DNA of 64,000 nucleotides from contig SNVD02011526.1 of NCBI GenBank assembly GCA_013180625.2, forward strand, positions 46,166 to 110,165, given 5' to 3'. This stretch comes from Boswellia sacra (lineage: Eukaryota > Streptophyta > Magnoliopsida > Sapindales > Burseraceae). This document shows, in pieces, positions 18,533 to 28,466 of this stretch. The number at the start of each line of letters is the position of its first letter. Position 1 is the first letter of the stretch. The position numbers were made by a program, and so were the translations under genes. The notes beneath the pieces were generated by a model. The model saw nothing but the letters and a program-made list of their open reading frames with translations. It did no database searches and was not told the origin of the DNA.

Positions 18533-18996
18533 TTATGTCCTAATTATCGCATCATGGGGCTTCAATTTTATTTCTCTAATACCAGCCACATTGCAAGCCT
18601 TATTGTTTCCTATGAGAACCTTCCCTTCATTCAATGGTTTGTAGGTGGAAAACCATGACTTATTTAGGCACATGTGAAAGGTGTAACCATTGTCTAAAAC
18701 CCAATCACCTTTTTGCTTTAAATTTGTCACCATTAACACCTCTGCATTATCAAATCCTTGTGAAGCTATAACTGCATCACCACTCTCTTCATCTTTTTCT
18801 ATGTCATTTTTCTTTCTACCTTTCCTATCGAGACAATTTCTTCTAATATGTCTATCTTTGTGACAATGGAAGCATTTGAGTTTACCTCTAGATTTGGATT
18901 TTGATCTACCATCGTTGCCTTTAGCATTAAAGTTTCTTTTTTCATCTCTTCCTCTAGCAGTGAGGCCTTTTCCAGAATTAGAACTTTTTCCTTCAA
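18533..18996 (-). pseudogene. Copia-4 zinc knuckle and protease region, broken
   Basis: Near 18830 the minus strand encodes CFHCHKDRHIRRNC, a CCHC knuckle. The next frame (18739-18533) has GDWVLDNGYTFHMC, the copia protease active-site region. The expected D-S-G/D-T-G is D-N-G here, so the protease would be inactive. Confidence 0.75.
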
Positions 18997-19047
18997 TCTT
19001 GGGATCTAATTCCTTGGAATGAATTGCAGCAACTACTCTTCTAAAGT

Positions 19048-19575
19048 TTAAATATCTTTGCTAAACTTCAAAGTATCTCTAAGCTGGTCATCTATTTTAG
19101 ACAGTGAGTTTAATAAAATGACAGCTCGATCTTCATCTTCTACTTTTACTCCCACATTCTCAAGATTTAAACTTATATTGGTAAATTCATCTATATTTTC
19201 ATCTACTGATTTAGCTTCATCCATCCTAAATCTATAGAATATTTGCTTTAAATAAATTATATTAGGTAAATACTTTACCATATAGATTTCTTCAAGCTTC
19301 TTCCAAATTAATGTAACAGTTATTTCTTTGGACACCTTTCTAAGAATTTGGTCTCCCAAGCTAAGAATAATTGTGTTCTTAGCTTTCTTTTAAACTTTAG
19401 CCCATTTTTCTAGTGTTGAATCTTCAGACATTTTTTCTTCAGTTTCTAGAGCTTTATCAAGGCCCAAGTTTCGAAGCAATGCTTGAATCTTTATTTTCTA
19501 TTATCCAAGATCTGTCTTGCCATCAAATTTTTCTCTCTCCATTTTCTGGTTTGCCATTGTAACCTTAAGATCTTC
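19048..19575 (-). pseudogene. Copia-4 gag, broken
   Basis: The start ATGGCAAACCAG near 19556 opens MANQKMEREKFDGK, typical of Tnt1-like gag, and soon meets a stop. The 19359-19048 frame carries the middle of gag (LIWKKLEEIYMVKYLPNIIY, then IDEFTNISLNLENVGVKVED). Confidence 0.75.
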
Positions 19576-20289
19576 TCACCTAACAAAAAAAAAAATCCTA
19601 CTTGTTTGAAGCAAAACACCTTCAGATTTTTAACACTCAGCTCTAATACTAGCTATGAAAAAAATTGGAGATAAGATTTGTGGCATAAATGGACTAGTTT
19701 TTTAGCAAACAAACTGAAATTTCTAGAGCTAACTTACAAGCATATAAACTGAAAATTTAAGTGCAGAATTTTAAGAAGAACACAACAGGCTTAATGTGAT
19801 TCGATCCATGATTTACTCCATGAGAGGGATAGCTAATGAATGCACTAGAGAAATTCAGATTACACACTCTCCTCATTGCACTCTTAGCTTAGAACCACTC
19901 TAACATCTCTATTTTAGCTTTCAAAACACTGTGTTTTTCTTACTAAGTTTGCATACAACTTACGTGACCTGCTCTTTCTACATTTACCAGACATCAATAT
20001 TAATAGCATTCCTAAGTGGGTGACCGCAGGGGGAAAACATAGAAAACAACAGCAACCAGCAAACAAACAGCAAGATAGTTTTAGACAGGCAACAAAAACA
20101 GTAGCAGACAGACAGTAGAAAAATAGGAATAAATAGCAAATATAACAGCAGACAGATAGTAGAAAAAACAGCAGCATGTTGTTGGTTGAGATACAGTGGC
20201 TTGAGTCACAATTGCCTCATTTGTTAATGCCATTATTTATCTCGAGAACCCATTTCGATCTAGTATTTCACCACTAGGTAGAGAGTGCA

Positions 20290-22262
20290 TAGTGACAAGC
20301 CACGCATTCCAGCAAAACAGCTAGGGATGAAACCAAAGAGGTTATTATGGGAGAGATTCAGCTTCTCCATGCTCTTTCAATCGTACAATTGAGGTGGTAT
20401 CTCTCCTTTGAGCAAGTTATAACTCAAATCAAGCTTTGATAGATGAGCCAAATACCCCAGCGTCCAAGAATATCTTGGCTAAACTGATTGCTTCTCGAAT
20501 TCAAGTCATACAATTTCAATAAGTACGCTGGATTTTTAGGGATTGATTTGCTCAATTTATTGGTAGACAATTCAAGGTGCTCAAGTTAAGTGAGTGAACC
20601 AAGTTCCAGAGGAATGCCACCAGAAAGTTGATTCCCATTCAGATTCAAATAGGTCAAAGAACTTAACTTTCCAAGTTCCATTGGAATCTCCCCTGCTAAA
20701 TGATTTGAAGAAAGATCAAGTTCATGTAGTTGAAAAGAGTTTCCAATCTCACGGGGTATGCTCCCAGTAATATCGTTAGCTGAAACTCTTAGGGTGCCTA
20801 ATCTTGGGCACTTGGCCCACTTGGATGAGATGTCACCGAAAAAATTATTGTGGCTGAGATCTTACAACTCCAATTTTGGATAAATGCCAAAATCCTCTAA
20901 TATATTATCATTGAGCTGATTATGTTCAAGGTGAACTCTATCCGGACTTGTGCAATTTCTTAAGGTTTTGAGAATTGGATCAACAAAATTGTTGTTACGT
21001 ATAGAGAAGAACTCTAGTGTCCACTTTGCAAATATTTTGGGTTAAGTAACAAGTGAAATGGTTGTCAAACAATAAAAGTTTGGTCAACTTATTGAAATTT
21101 CTGATTTCTTGGGGAATGGAACCAGAAAGGTTGTTCCCACGAAGAAACAACTCTTTTAAATTGCTTAAATTTCCAAAAGAAAGAGGAATATGACCATTAA
21201 GTTTATTTAAGCTCAATCCAAGAATAGAAATAGATCGTAACTTGCCTATCTTGGGGGTAATATGACCAGATAGCTTATTATATCGAAGATGCAAAATTTT
21301 TATGTTGTTAAGATTACAAGGGATGGAGGAATAATATCATTAAGATGATTTTTGCTCAACCACAAATGAGAAAGATATTACAAATATCCTATCTCGTAAG
21401 GAATAGAACTAGAAAATTTGCTATCTCAAGAGGTACAAACCTTTTAAGTTACCTAGATTCTTCCCCAAAAGAAATGGAATCAGTGAATGGATTTTGGCTT
21501 AATGATAGATAAGTAAAAGACTTTAATTTTCCTACCTCCCTTGGAATTGAACTATATAGGTAGTTATTATGGGGGTCGAAATGTTTCAAATCACTCGTAT
21601 TACCAGTGGAGGGAGGAATTACGCCTGAACGTAAGTTATTGAAAAGATAAAATCGAGCCAAGTTGTTCAAGTTACCCAAAGAAGCAAGGACTGAACTGTT
21701 CCAATGGTTATTGTACAAGGTAAGCTCAATCAGCGAACATAATTGACTTACTTCTTGTGGAATTAAGCCATTCAACTGATTCTCAACCAGGTGGAGGAAC
21801 TCTAGATGTCTTAGGAGGCCGATTTGTGATGTAATTTTCCCAGACAGCTAATCTGACAAATCAAGGTACCTGAGAGAGGTGACCCAATTGAGGGGGAATG
21901 GTGCCAAAGAGTTCATTCCTTCTCAGATCAAGCATAGGAAGATTGGGAAATAACAAGGATAGTTGATGAAGCGTACCTTTTAAACTTGCACTAATGAGAT
22001 TAATTCTAAGAATTATGATTGCAAGAGATTTCAGACCAACTAAATGGACTTAACATGCCACTGAAGTGGGTAGGATTTGTTGCATTCACATGATTAAAAA
22101 GTCCACAAAGGCAGAAATGAACGGCTCTAATTTTGAAGGCTGGCTTTCCATTTGGGAAGAGCATGCCCTTCTCCAATAGAGTCAGAGGCAACATAAAGCA
22201 TTGTAACACAACAAACAGGACCACTGAAATGAGTGAAGATACACTCTCCAAAGTCGATATAT
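20290..22262 (-). pseudogene. LRR-RLK copy 2, degraded signal peptide and LRR ectodomain
   Basis: Closest to copy 1. The 22290-22006 frame has the signal peptide and LRRNT region in shifted pieces. The 21775-21449 and 21294-20995 frames carry LRRs (FYLFNNLRSGVIPPSTGNTS; ILGLSLNKLNGHIPLSFGNL). LRR-like translation continues in broken frames to about 20290, with SMEKLNLSHNNLFGFIP near the end. Deletions, stops and frame changes recur every few hundred bases. The ATG codon of copy 1 is missing: the ATCGACTTTGGAGAG start is preceded by a TATATA/CACACA microsatellite and then a transposon. It is dead as a receptor, and its kinase is separated by Copia-4. Confidence 0.9.
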
Positions 22263-22279
22263 ATACATACACACACACT
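22255..22279. repeat. TA/CA microsatellite replacing the start of copy 2
   Basis: A TATATATA then CATACACACACAC run sits exactly where copy 1 has its start codon and leader. Confidence 0.7.
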
Positions 22280-23726
22280 GGGACTTCCATCCGTTCTCTC
22301 GTAAGTCATGAAAAACTAGAGTGCAGCGGCTGTATAGATCCAGCCGCTGATTTTAGGGAAAGGGGACGTGGAAAAGTTGTAAACACGACTTTTCAACCCC
22401 AATAAAAATTGTAAAAGCAGCTGGCGTATGTATACGCGGCTACACGATAATCAGACTCTTCACATATGAGCAGTTGCATCCATACAGCCATTGCACTCTA
22501 GTTTTTTCGATACGTGAAATATTTTTCGTTGCATAAATCCGATGGTTATTGTCCTTGGCATCTTAAAAGCTACGGGCAACTTTTTGTCTACAATAATTAC
22601 ACTCGTTGCATTAATTGTTGTAGCACAATAACTATTATAGTATTATTTTACTAAATTAACAAGTGGTCGAAGACAACTTCAAACAATAAAAGAAAAATAT
22701 TATTGATTTAAATAAGAACCACAAACTGGAAACTTTATTTTACATATCATTAAAAAAGTATAGTCAATACTGTTTTAGGGCAACTTCTTGTTGTAAACAT
22801 TTGTAAATACATCAATTGTTAATTTTGCAGTAGTCTCTTGCAATAATTCGCCGACTTAGTTGACTAAACATGTTGCCATAAAAATGTATTACTCTTATTT
22901 TTATTTGAGTCTAGTGATTATATAGTCTCTTAAATAATAGAGAGAAATTGAAAAAGAAAAAGTTTCTATAAGAGTGACGTTTTATAGGGTATGAATTTAA
23001 TTATTTTGTTAATTAATAATAAATTTATAAATCATTTCAAGCAAATTGAATTAATAGCATAGTTTTTTCTTCATGAAAGTTGTCCTCTAGGATTAAATGA
23101 TTACGTTTGTTTATGTAATATATAAAAGTGTTAATTTAGTAAAATAATAATTTAATAATATTTATGCTGAACAAAATTCAAAAAATTAATTATTTGATAG
23201 CAATAAAAATTAAGTGCAATTATTTCAAATTAAAAATTGTTTTAATTAGAAATTAATGAATGGTAAATAAATAAGTAAAAAGTAATAAAAAAATTACCTT
23301 AATGTTTCAATAATTCGTGTGGGTGTTCTTTGGAAAAGTTGAAAGTGCTCTGTACTGCTAGAAGTCTTCCAATTTGTGATGCTTCGTAATATGAAGTTGT
23401 CCTAAAATACAATTGACTCTACTTGTTTAATGATATGTAAAAAAAAGTTTTCAGTCAGTGGTTCTTTCGTAAATGAGAACTAAATTATTAATATTTTTCT
23501 TTTACCGATTGTAGTTATCTTTGAGCACTTGTTAATTTAGTAAAATAATAATATAATAGTGATTGTGTTGTACCACAGTAATTAATGCAGCCAACGTACT
23601 TATTGGGAGTAAAAAGCTGCCTGCAGCTTTTAAGACGTCTAAGGACAATAACCATTAGATTTATAGAACGAACAAGATTTCACATCCCAATATCGTATAA
23701 CCTACGGGAGTCCGGATGGGAGTCCC
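22280..23726. mobile_element. TIR element of about 1.45 kb, class uncertain
   Basis: The left end GGGACTTCCATCCG and the reverse-complemented right end GGGACTCCCATCCG are near-identical. The inverted match continues inward for about 200 bases once the nested MITE is removed: ATGGTTATTGTCCTT, CTTAAAAGCT, then TTTTACTAAATTAACAAGTG on both sides (about 22690 and 23530). Both flanks are TA/CA-type microsatellites, so the target duplication cannot be read. The interior is AT-rich with no transposase. Mutator-like is possible because of the long repeats. Confidence 0.7.
22311..22507. mobile_element. Small MITE nested in the left TIR
   Basis: Inverted ends AAAAACTAGAGTGCA and TGCACTCTAGTTTTT. Inside, CAGCGGCTG and CAGCCGCTG form a perfect 9-base stem with an 8-base loop near 22324-22349. 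The same interval is absent from the right TIR of the host element, which supports insertion. Confidence 0.75.
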
Positions 23727-23729
23727 TTC

Positions 23730-23739
<10 letters not shown>

Positions 23740-23760
<21 letters not shown>

Positions 23761-23910
23761 ATTAAATCTTTGGTGCGTTTATTGTATTGTACAGTGTGTC
23801 GAGCTGATCCAATGGACAGCTGCCAGCTCGATTCCGAGTTCCTATATATATATATATATAAAATGTAAATGCAGGAGCAAAACAGAGAAAAATATTGAGA
23901 ATGTGAGTCA
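23740..23910. other. Short remnant of the copy 2 upstream region
   Basis: It holds two TA microsatellites (about 23742-23760 and 23844-23861) and a GAAAAATATT...GAGTCACG stretch that loosely matches the copy 1 upstream (GAAAAATATT...GAGTGACG, 1028-1053). This suggests the LINE downstream landed in the promoter of copy 2. Confidence 0.35.
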
Positions 23911-24087
23911 CGTGTTTTTTTTTTTTCTCTCGGCACACAATAGCCTGATGCTATTTTTAGCCGATTTCGCGTGGGTCGCCATATGTGAAGCTTCATGGTC
24001 CTGTTTTGCCAAGCTCTTTCGCTTCTCCTGGTTCAAACGATGATCATTGCTTGCCTTTGAAAAAGGCTGGGTTGTGATGGTGGTTGT

Positions 24088-25380
24088 TTGGCTCAAGAGA
24101 GTAATGGTGCGGTGTTTTCGAAGAGCGATGGAGTTGCTATTGCTAAGAAGAGTGATGATATGAGATTACGTGATAAGGTGATTGAAGAGGATTGTGTTAC
24201 TTTACCGAGTGATAAAGTGATTGAAGAGGCTATGGGTGTAGAAGTTCAAGTTGATTGTCACCGGAATTTGGATACTGGACATAAACCGGAGGAAGGAAAA
24301 ATACTGTGGAGTTATTTGTTTGTGCATAATGGGGAGCGTGTTAGAGGATGTGATCTAAGATATGTGTTCCTTGTTATTTCTAAGGGTGTAATGTGTGTGA
24401 AATATTCTGATGCTGATATTCAAGTGGAGGTTAATAGGTGGCGTAATGCGCTGGTTGGATGTGTGTATGGGCATGAACCTAGATTTCCTAAACTGGAGAA
24501 TTTTTTACTGAATAGATGGAAGAAATTAGGATTACAGAAGGTTCATTTGGTGAATAGGAATTTGGTTTTGTTTAATTTTGATAATGAGGGGAAATTAGCA
24601 GCTTTGGTTGATGGGCCCTTAATGTTTGATAATAGACCTTTAATTGTTCGGGAATGGAAACCTCGTATGGCAATGTCTGTGGAAGCCATTAGGAAAATTC
24701 CAATTTGGGTTAAACTACCAGGTTTGCCATGTGAATTTTGGTCGACTGACATGTTAAGTAAAATTGCTAGTACTTTAGGAAAACCATTGTTTATGGATCA
24801 ATGCACTCTGCATAAGTCTAGACTTAGTTATGCTAGAGTTCTTGTTGAAATGGAGGTAACAATGGATTTTCCTTCATCTATCTTACTTGAAAATGATAAG
24901 GTTGATCAGTTTTACCAGTCTGTCGTTTATGAATGGAAACCAGGGAAGTGTTCAATATGTCATCAATTTGGACATGAATCGAAGTTGTGTCGGAGTGGAA
25001 CAAATGTTGAGAAACAACAAGTTTGGAAGGTGAAGATAGGGCATGAGCAGAAACTTGATGCAGAAGAATCTAAAATGAAGTCTAGTGTTGTGTCTACTGA
25101 TGAGAAGCTTGTTGATGAGAAACAGAAAGGTAGTATGCAGGCTGCAGTTAATGCAAGTGCAGTGACAACGAATGTAGATGTGTTCTTGGATGACCAGTAT
25201 GATCATGGACAAAAAATTGAGGCTCGTTCTTCGAATTTGAATAAGATAAATGATGGTATCTCTGGCAGATTAAATGATCAGATTGCGATTGTTGAGGAGA
25301 GTTTTAGTAGAATTGTGGGTGATAGGAATGTCGTATTAAGGCCTCGGGATGTTTTGAAGCCCCCTGATAGGGGAAAATGA
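24088..25380 (+). CDS. LINE ORF1 protein (DUF4283 and zinc knuckle)
   Basis: 430 codons if read from a non-ATG codon; the first in-frame ATG is near 24160 (residue 25), and a stop lies shortly upstream near 24057, so the true N-terminus may be lost. Residues about 90-205 have the DUF4283 style of plant LINE ORF1 (FLLNRWKKLGLQKVHLVNRN, WKPRMAMSVEAIRKIPIWVK, PCEFWSTDMLSKIAS). A CCHC knuckle CSICHQFGHESKLC is at about 288-301. The C-terminal third is Lys/Glu-rich linker. The role is RNA binding and chaperoning of the LINE RNA. Its TGA stop overlaps the ORF2 ATG as ATGA, a layout allowing reinitiation. Confidence 0.88.
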   Translation: MAQESNGAVFSKSDGVAIAKKSDDMRLRDKVIEEDCVTLPSDKVIEEAMGVEVQVDCHRNLDTGHKPEEGKILWSYLFVHNGERVRGCDLRYVFLVISKGVMCVKYSDADIQVEVNRWRNALVGCVYGHEPRFPKLENFLLNRWKKLGLQKVHLVNRNLVLFNFDNEGKLAALVDGPLMFDNRPLIVREWKPRMAMSVEAIRKIPIWVKLPGLPCEFWSTDMLSKIASTLGKPLFMDQCTLHKSRLSYARVLVEMEVTMDFPSSILLENDKVDQFYQSVVYEWKPGKCSICHQFGHESKLCRSGTNVEKQQVWKVKIGHEQKLDAEESKMKSSVVSTDEKLVDEKQKGSMQAAVNASAVTTNVDVFLDDQYDHGQKIEARSSNLNKINDGISGRLNDQIAIVEESFSRIVGDRNVVLRPRDVLKPPDRGK

Positions 25381-25539
25381 TTGGCTCTTGGAATATTAGG
25401 GGTTTAAATGACCCCATAAAACAATCAGAGGTCCACAATTGATTGTTAGGAAGAAGTTGCGCATCCGTGGAGTTTTGGAAACTAGAGTTCGGGAAGTCAA
25501 TAGAGAAGGAGTTTGGCAGGGGCTTGGTTTGGGGGCATA
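25377..25539 (+). pseudogene. LINE ORF2, endonuclease start
   Basis: ATG at 25377 opens MIGSWNIRGLNDPIKQSEV, the apurinic-type endonuclease start with the catalytic-region WNIRGL motif. A stop follows within about 25 codons, then Copia-2 begins at 25545. Confidence 0.85.
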
Positions 25540-25544
25540 GAAGC

Positions 25545-25845
25545 TGTAGAAATTCTACATTTAATGATCTGATTTTTAGGAATTAGTGTTCTGATTTTTA
25601 GGAATCAATGTTATGATTTTTAGGAATTAATGTTCTGATTTTTAGGAATTAATTTTCTGATTTTCAGGAATCAATGACTAAATCTGGTTGATTAGCTGTC
25701 TTTATTATATATCTCTTGATCAAAGGGATTATTATTTTCTTTCCTTATTTATGGGAGATTTTCTCCTATAAATTTCCTTGTTCCTTGTACTGGAAATTCA
25801 TTCAGAAATAAAGTTAATACATTTTCTTTTCCCTAATTATCTTTA
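25545..25845 (+). repeat. Copia-2 5' LTR
   Basis: Starts TGTAGAAATTCTACA and ends ATTATCTTTA. It contains about five tandem copies of a 21-base unit (CTGATTTTTAGGAATTAATGT-type). It lacks 27 bases present in the 3' LTR near 30460; otherwise only a few substitutions separate them. It holds the likely promoter (TATATATC near 25706). Confidence 0.93.
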
Positions 25846-25857
25846 TGGTATCAGAGC
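25846..25857 (+). promoter_or_regulatory. Copia-2 primer-binding site
   Basis: TGGTATCAGAGC directly follows the 5' LTR (initiator tRNA-Met). Confidence 0.95.
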
Positions 25858-25883
25858 GGGAAATCTGATTTCTTCTCCCAAAA

Positions 25884-26832
25884 ATGGTGAAATATGGGGC
25901 TGCCATGACAGGAGATAATCCTGAATCTCCAACTTCCAGCCAGTCCCATAAGACACCTCACTCTTTCTCCACCACTCTTTCCGGTGGTGATCTTTCTTCT
26001 CTTCATATCACAGCCCACAAGTTGGATGGAAAAAACTATCTACAATGGGCACAATTTGTCTAAATTGTTATCTGCGGTCGGGGCAAACTTGGTTACATCA
26101 CAGGTGAGCTTGCTGCTCCCTCCCCAAATAGTCCCATCTACAATGCTTGGATGGCTGAAAATTCTATTGTTCTCGCATGGCTTATCAACTCCATGGAGCC
26201 GCAGAATGTATTCAGATCTTGGCAATGCTTCCCAAATATTTGAACTCCGGTTAAAACTAAAAGCTTTAAAGCAAGGTACAAGTTTAGTTACTCAGTACTT
26301 TTCTGATCTCCAAGATTTATGGCAAGAACTTGACCTATTCAATAATGATGACTCATGTTGTGCTAAGTGTATTGTTAAACAACGGCGCAAGCTTGAAAAT
26401 GAACGGGTGTTTGATTTTCTGGCCGGGCTAAATCGGAATCTTGATGAAGTTCATGGTCGTGTGGTAGCTCAAGATCCTTTTCCTTCAATAGAGGAGGCAT
26501 TTGCTGAAGTACGAAGTGAAGAGGGACGTCGTAAGGTGATGTTATCTGATGATCCTTCTCTTCTCACCTCTAACTTAGAAGGATCTGCCTTGGTGTCCAA
26601 GAATTTTACTTTGAATGGGAAATCCAATCATGATCCACGCATGAACAAGCGAGGTGAACGACCTTGGTGTGATCACTGCAATCGACCTGGTCATACCCGT
26701 GAGAAGTGTTGGAAACTCCATGGCAAACCTCCAGATTGGAAGCCAAAGGAAGCAGCAGAAAGTCGTGGTTTTACCTCAGTCGGAGAAACGCCACAACCGA
26801 TGCCTGAGACAAATCTGTTTAGCAAAGAATAG
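25884..26832 (+). pseudogene. Copia-2 gag, broken
   Basis: ATG at 25884 opens a frame with LHITAHKLDGKNYLQWAQFV, then a stop near 26060. The family signature continues in that frame (GYITGELAAPSPNSPIYNAW), then shifts into the frame that ends at 26832. That frame has LVTQYFSDLQDLWQELDLF, NERVFDFLAGLNRNLDEVHG and the CCHC knuckle CDHCNRPGHTREKC. A TAG separates gag from pol. Confidence 0.88.
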
Positions 26833-26850
26833 TTAGAACTGCTTAAAAAA

Positions 26851-28464
26851 ATGTTCAGTTCCTCTTTAATAGCAACACAGTCCTCTCAACATGATCCTAT
26901 TGCGAGCACAAGTTTGGTGGCGCAAAGAGGTAATCCTGTAGTAGCTTTTAAATCACATATGGAAACCTCAACTTCTTGGATAATAGACTCTGGTGCGTCG
27001 GATCACATGACTGGTAATGCTTCACTTTTCCATACATACAAACCCTATTCAGGAGACTTTATGGTGAGAATAGCTGATGGGTCTCTATCCAAGGTGGAAG
27101 GAATGGGTTCAGTGGTCATTTCCGATAATCTAACCCTAAAATCTGTCTTGTTGGTTCCCAAATTATCTTACAACCTATTGTCTATTAGTAAACTTACAAA
27201 GGATATGAACTGTGTTACTAAATTTTTCTCTACTCATTGTGAATTTTAGGACTTGGAATCGGGGAGGACGATTGGCAATGCTAAAGAGTGTGGTGGACTC
27301 TATCTTCTCAAGACTTATAGTAATCCTGATGAACAAACTCTATCTACTAGTAGTGTGTCATTTCCTGGTTTGTCCAATAATGAAAATGCTATTATGTTGT
27401 GGCATTATAGATTAGGACATCCTAATTTTATTTATCTAAAAAAGTTGTTTCCTAGTTTATTCAATGATAAAACCATCAAACACTTTCAATGTGAGGCATG
27501 TCAAATTTCAAAACATGTGAGAAACAATTATCCAATCCCAGGTTATAAAACATCTCATCCTTTTTCAATCATTCATAGTGATATTTGGGGACCTTCTCGG
27601 GTTAATAACATTTCTGGATTTAAGTGGTTTATCTCTTTCATTGATGATCATGCAAGAGTGACATGGGTGTATTTAATGAGACAAAAATCAAATGCAGGTA
27701 TCATCTTGAAAAATTTCTTTAGTATGGTCCAAAATCAGTTTCAAGCTAAAATCAATATCCTTAGGACTGACAATGCCACAGATTATTTCAATTCAATCCT
27801 GAAAGATTATTTTTCAACCCACGGAATAATCCACCAGAGTTCTTGCGTGAATACACCCCAACAAAATGGGGTTGTAGAACGAAAGAACGGACACCTCTTG
27901 GAGGTGGCCCGATCCATTATGTACACCATGAATGTCCCAAGTTATTTTTGGGGGGAGGCTGTCCTCACAGCTACATATATCATCAATAGAATGCCATCTA
28001 GAGTTATTCGTTTTCAAACACCATGGCAAACACTTTACCAATCCTATCCTCAGCTTCGAATATTCTCCTTCCTTCCACTAAAAATATTTGGGTGCACTGC
28101 TTTTGTCCATAACCACCAACCTAACCCTAGCAAACTTGATCCTAGAGCCATAAAATGTTTGTTTCTAGGATATTTCTCCACTCAAAAAGGGTATAAATGT
28201 TACTCTCCTGTTACCAAGAAAACTTATATCACTATGGATGTAACTTTTTTTAAGAATCAACCCTATTATCATAAAACCCACATTCAGGGGGAGAACTCAA
28301 ACACAAATGAATGTGGTTTTTGGATGCCTAATGTCACAATACCCGAGTTTGCCTTTACTCCTGCCACTAATGTTCCAATGGTTAATCCGAGCCTACAAAA
28401 TGAGTTGGAAACTAAGTCTCCTTCATCTAAGCCTACCCTGCCTATTCTCACACCAGAAATTTAG
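26851..28464 (+). pseudogene. Copia-2 pol, protease and integrase part
   Basis: Protease SWIIDSGASDHMTG near the start (DSG intact). One stop at 27247-27249, after THCEF, then WHYRLGHPNFIYLKKLFPSL ... CEACQISK (HHCC) and the integrase core with HSDIWGPSRVNN, RTDNATDYF and PQQNGVVERKNGH (D, D, E present). A stop at 28462 ends the part. Confidence 0.9.
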
Positions 28465-28466
28465 AA

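Larger units (their letters stand above)
16716..20219 (-). mobile_element. Copia-4: old, 3'-truncated Ty1/copia element
   Basis: Minus-strand order: LTR-like region (about 19655-20219), a worn primer-binding site TAGTATTAGAGC (19640-19651, two changes from TGGTATCAGAGC), gag (19359-19048 region), CCHC knuckle near 18830, protease, integrase, and the start of the reverse transcriptase region. It then ends inside RT against the kinase scrap, so RNase H and the 3' LTR are lost. The protein style (KRNLISVGMLDSNG, LWHMHLGHVSEKRL) suggests the Tork/Tnt1 lineage. Many stops and frame changes show it is old. Confidence 0.85.

Noticed and set aside
23661..23996. 111-codon minus-strand frame
   Set aside because: Spans a microsatellite, a TIR element end and the LINE border; no domain features.
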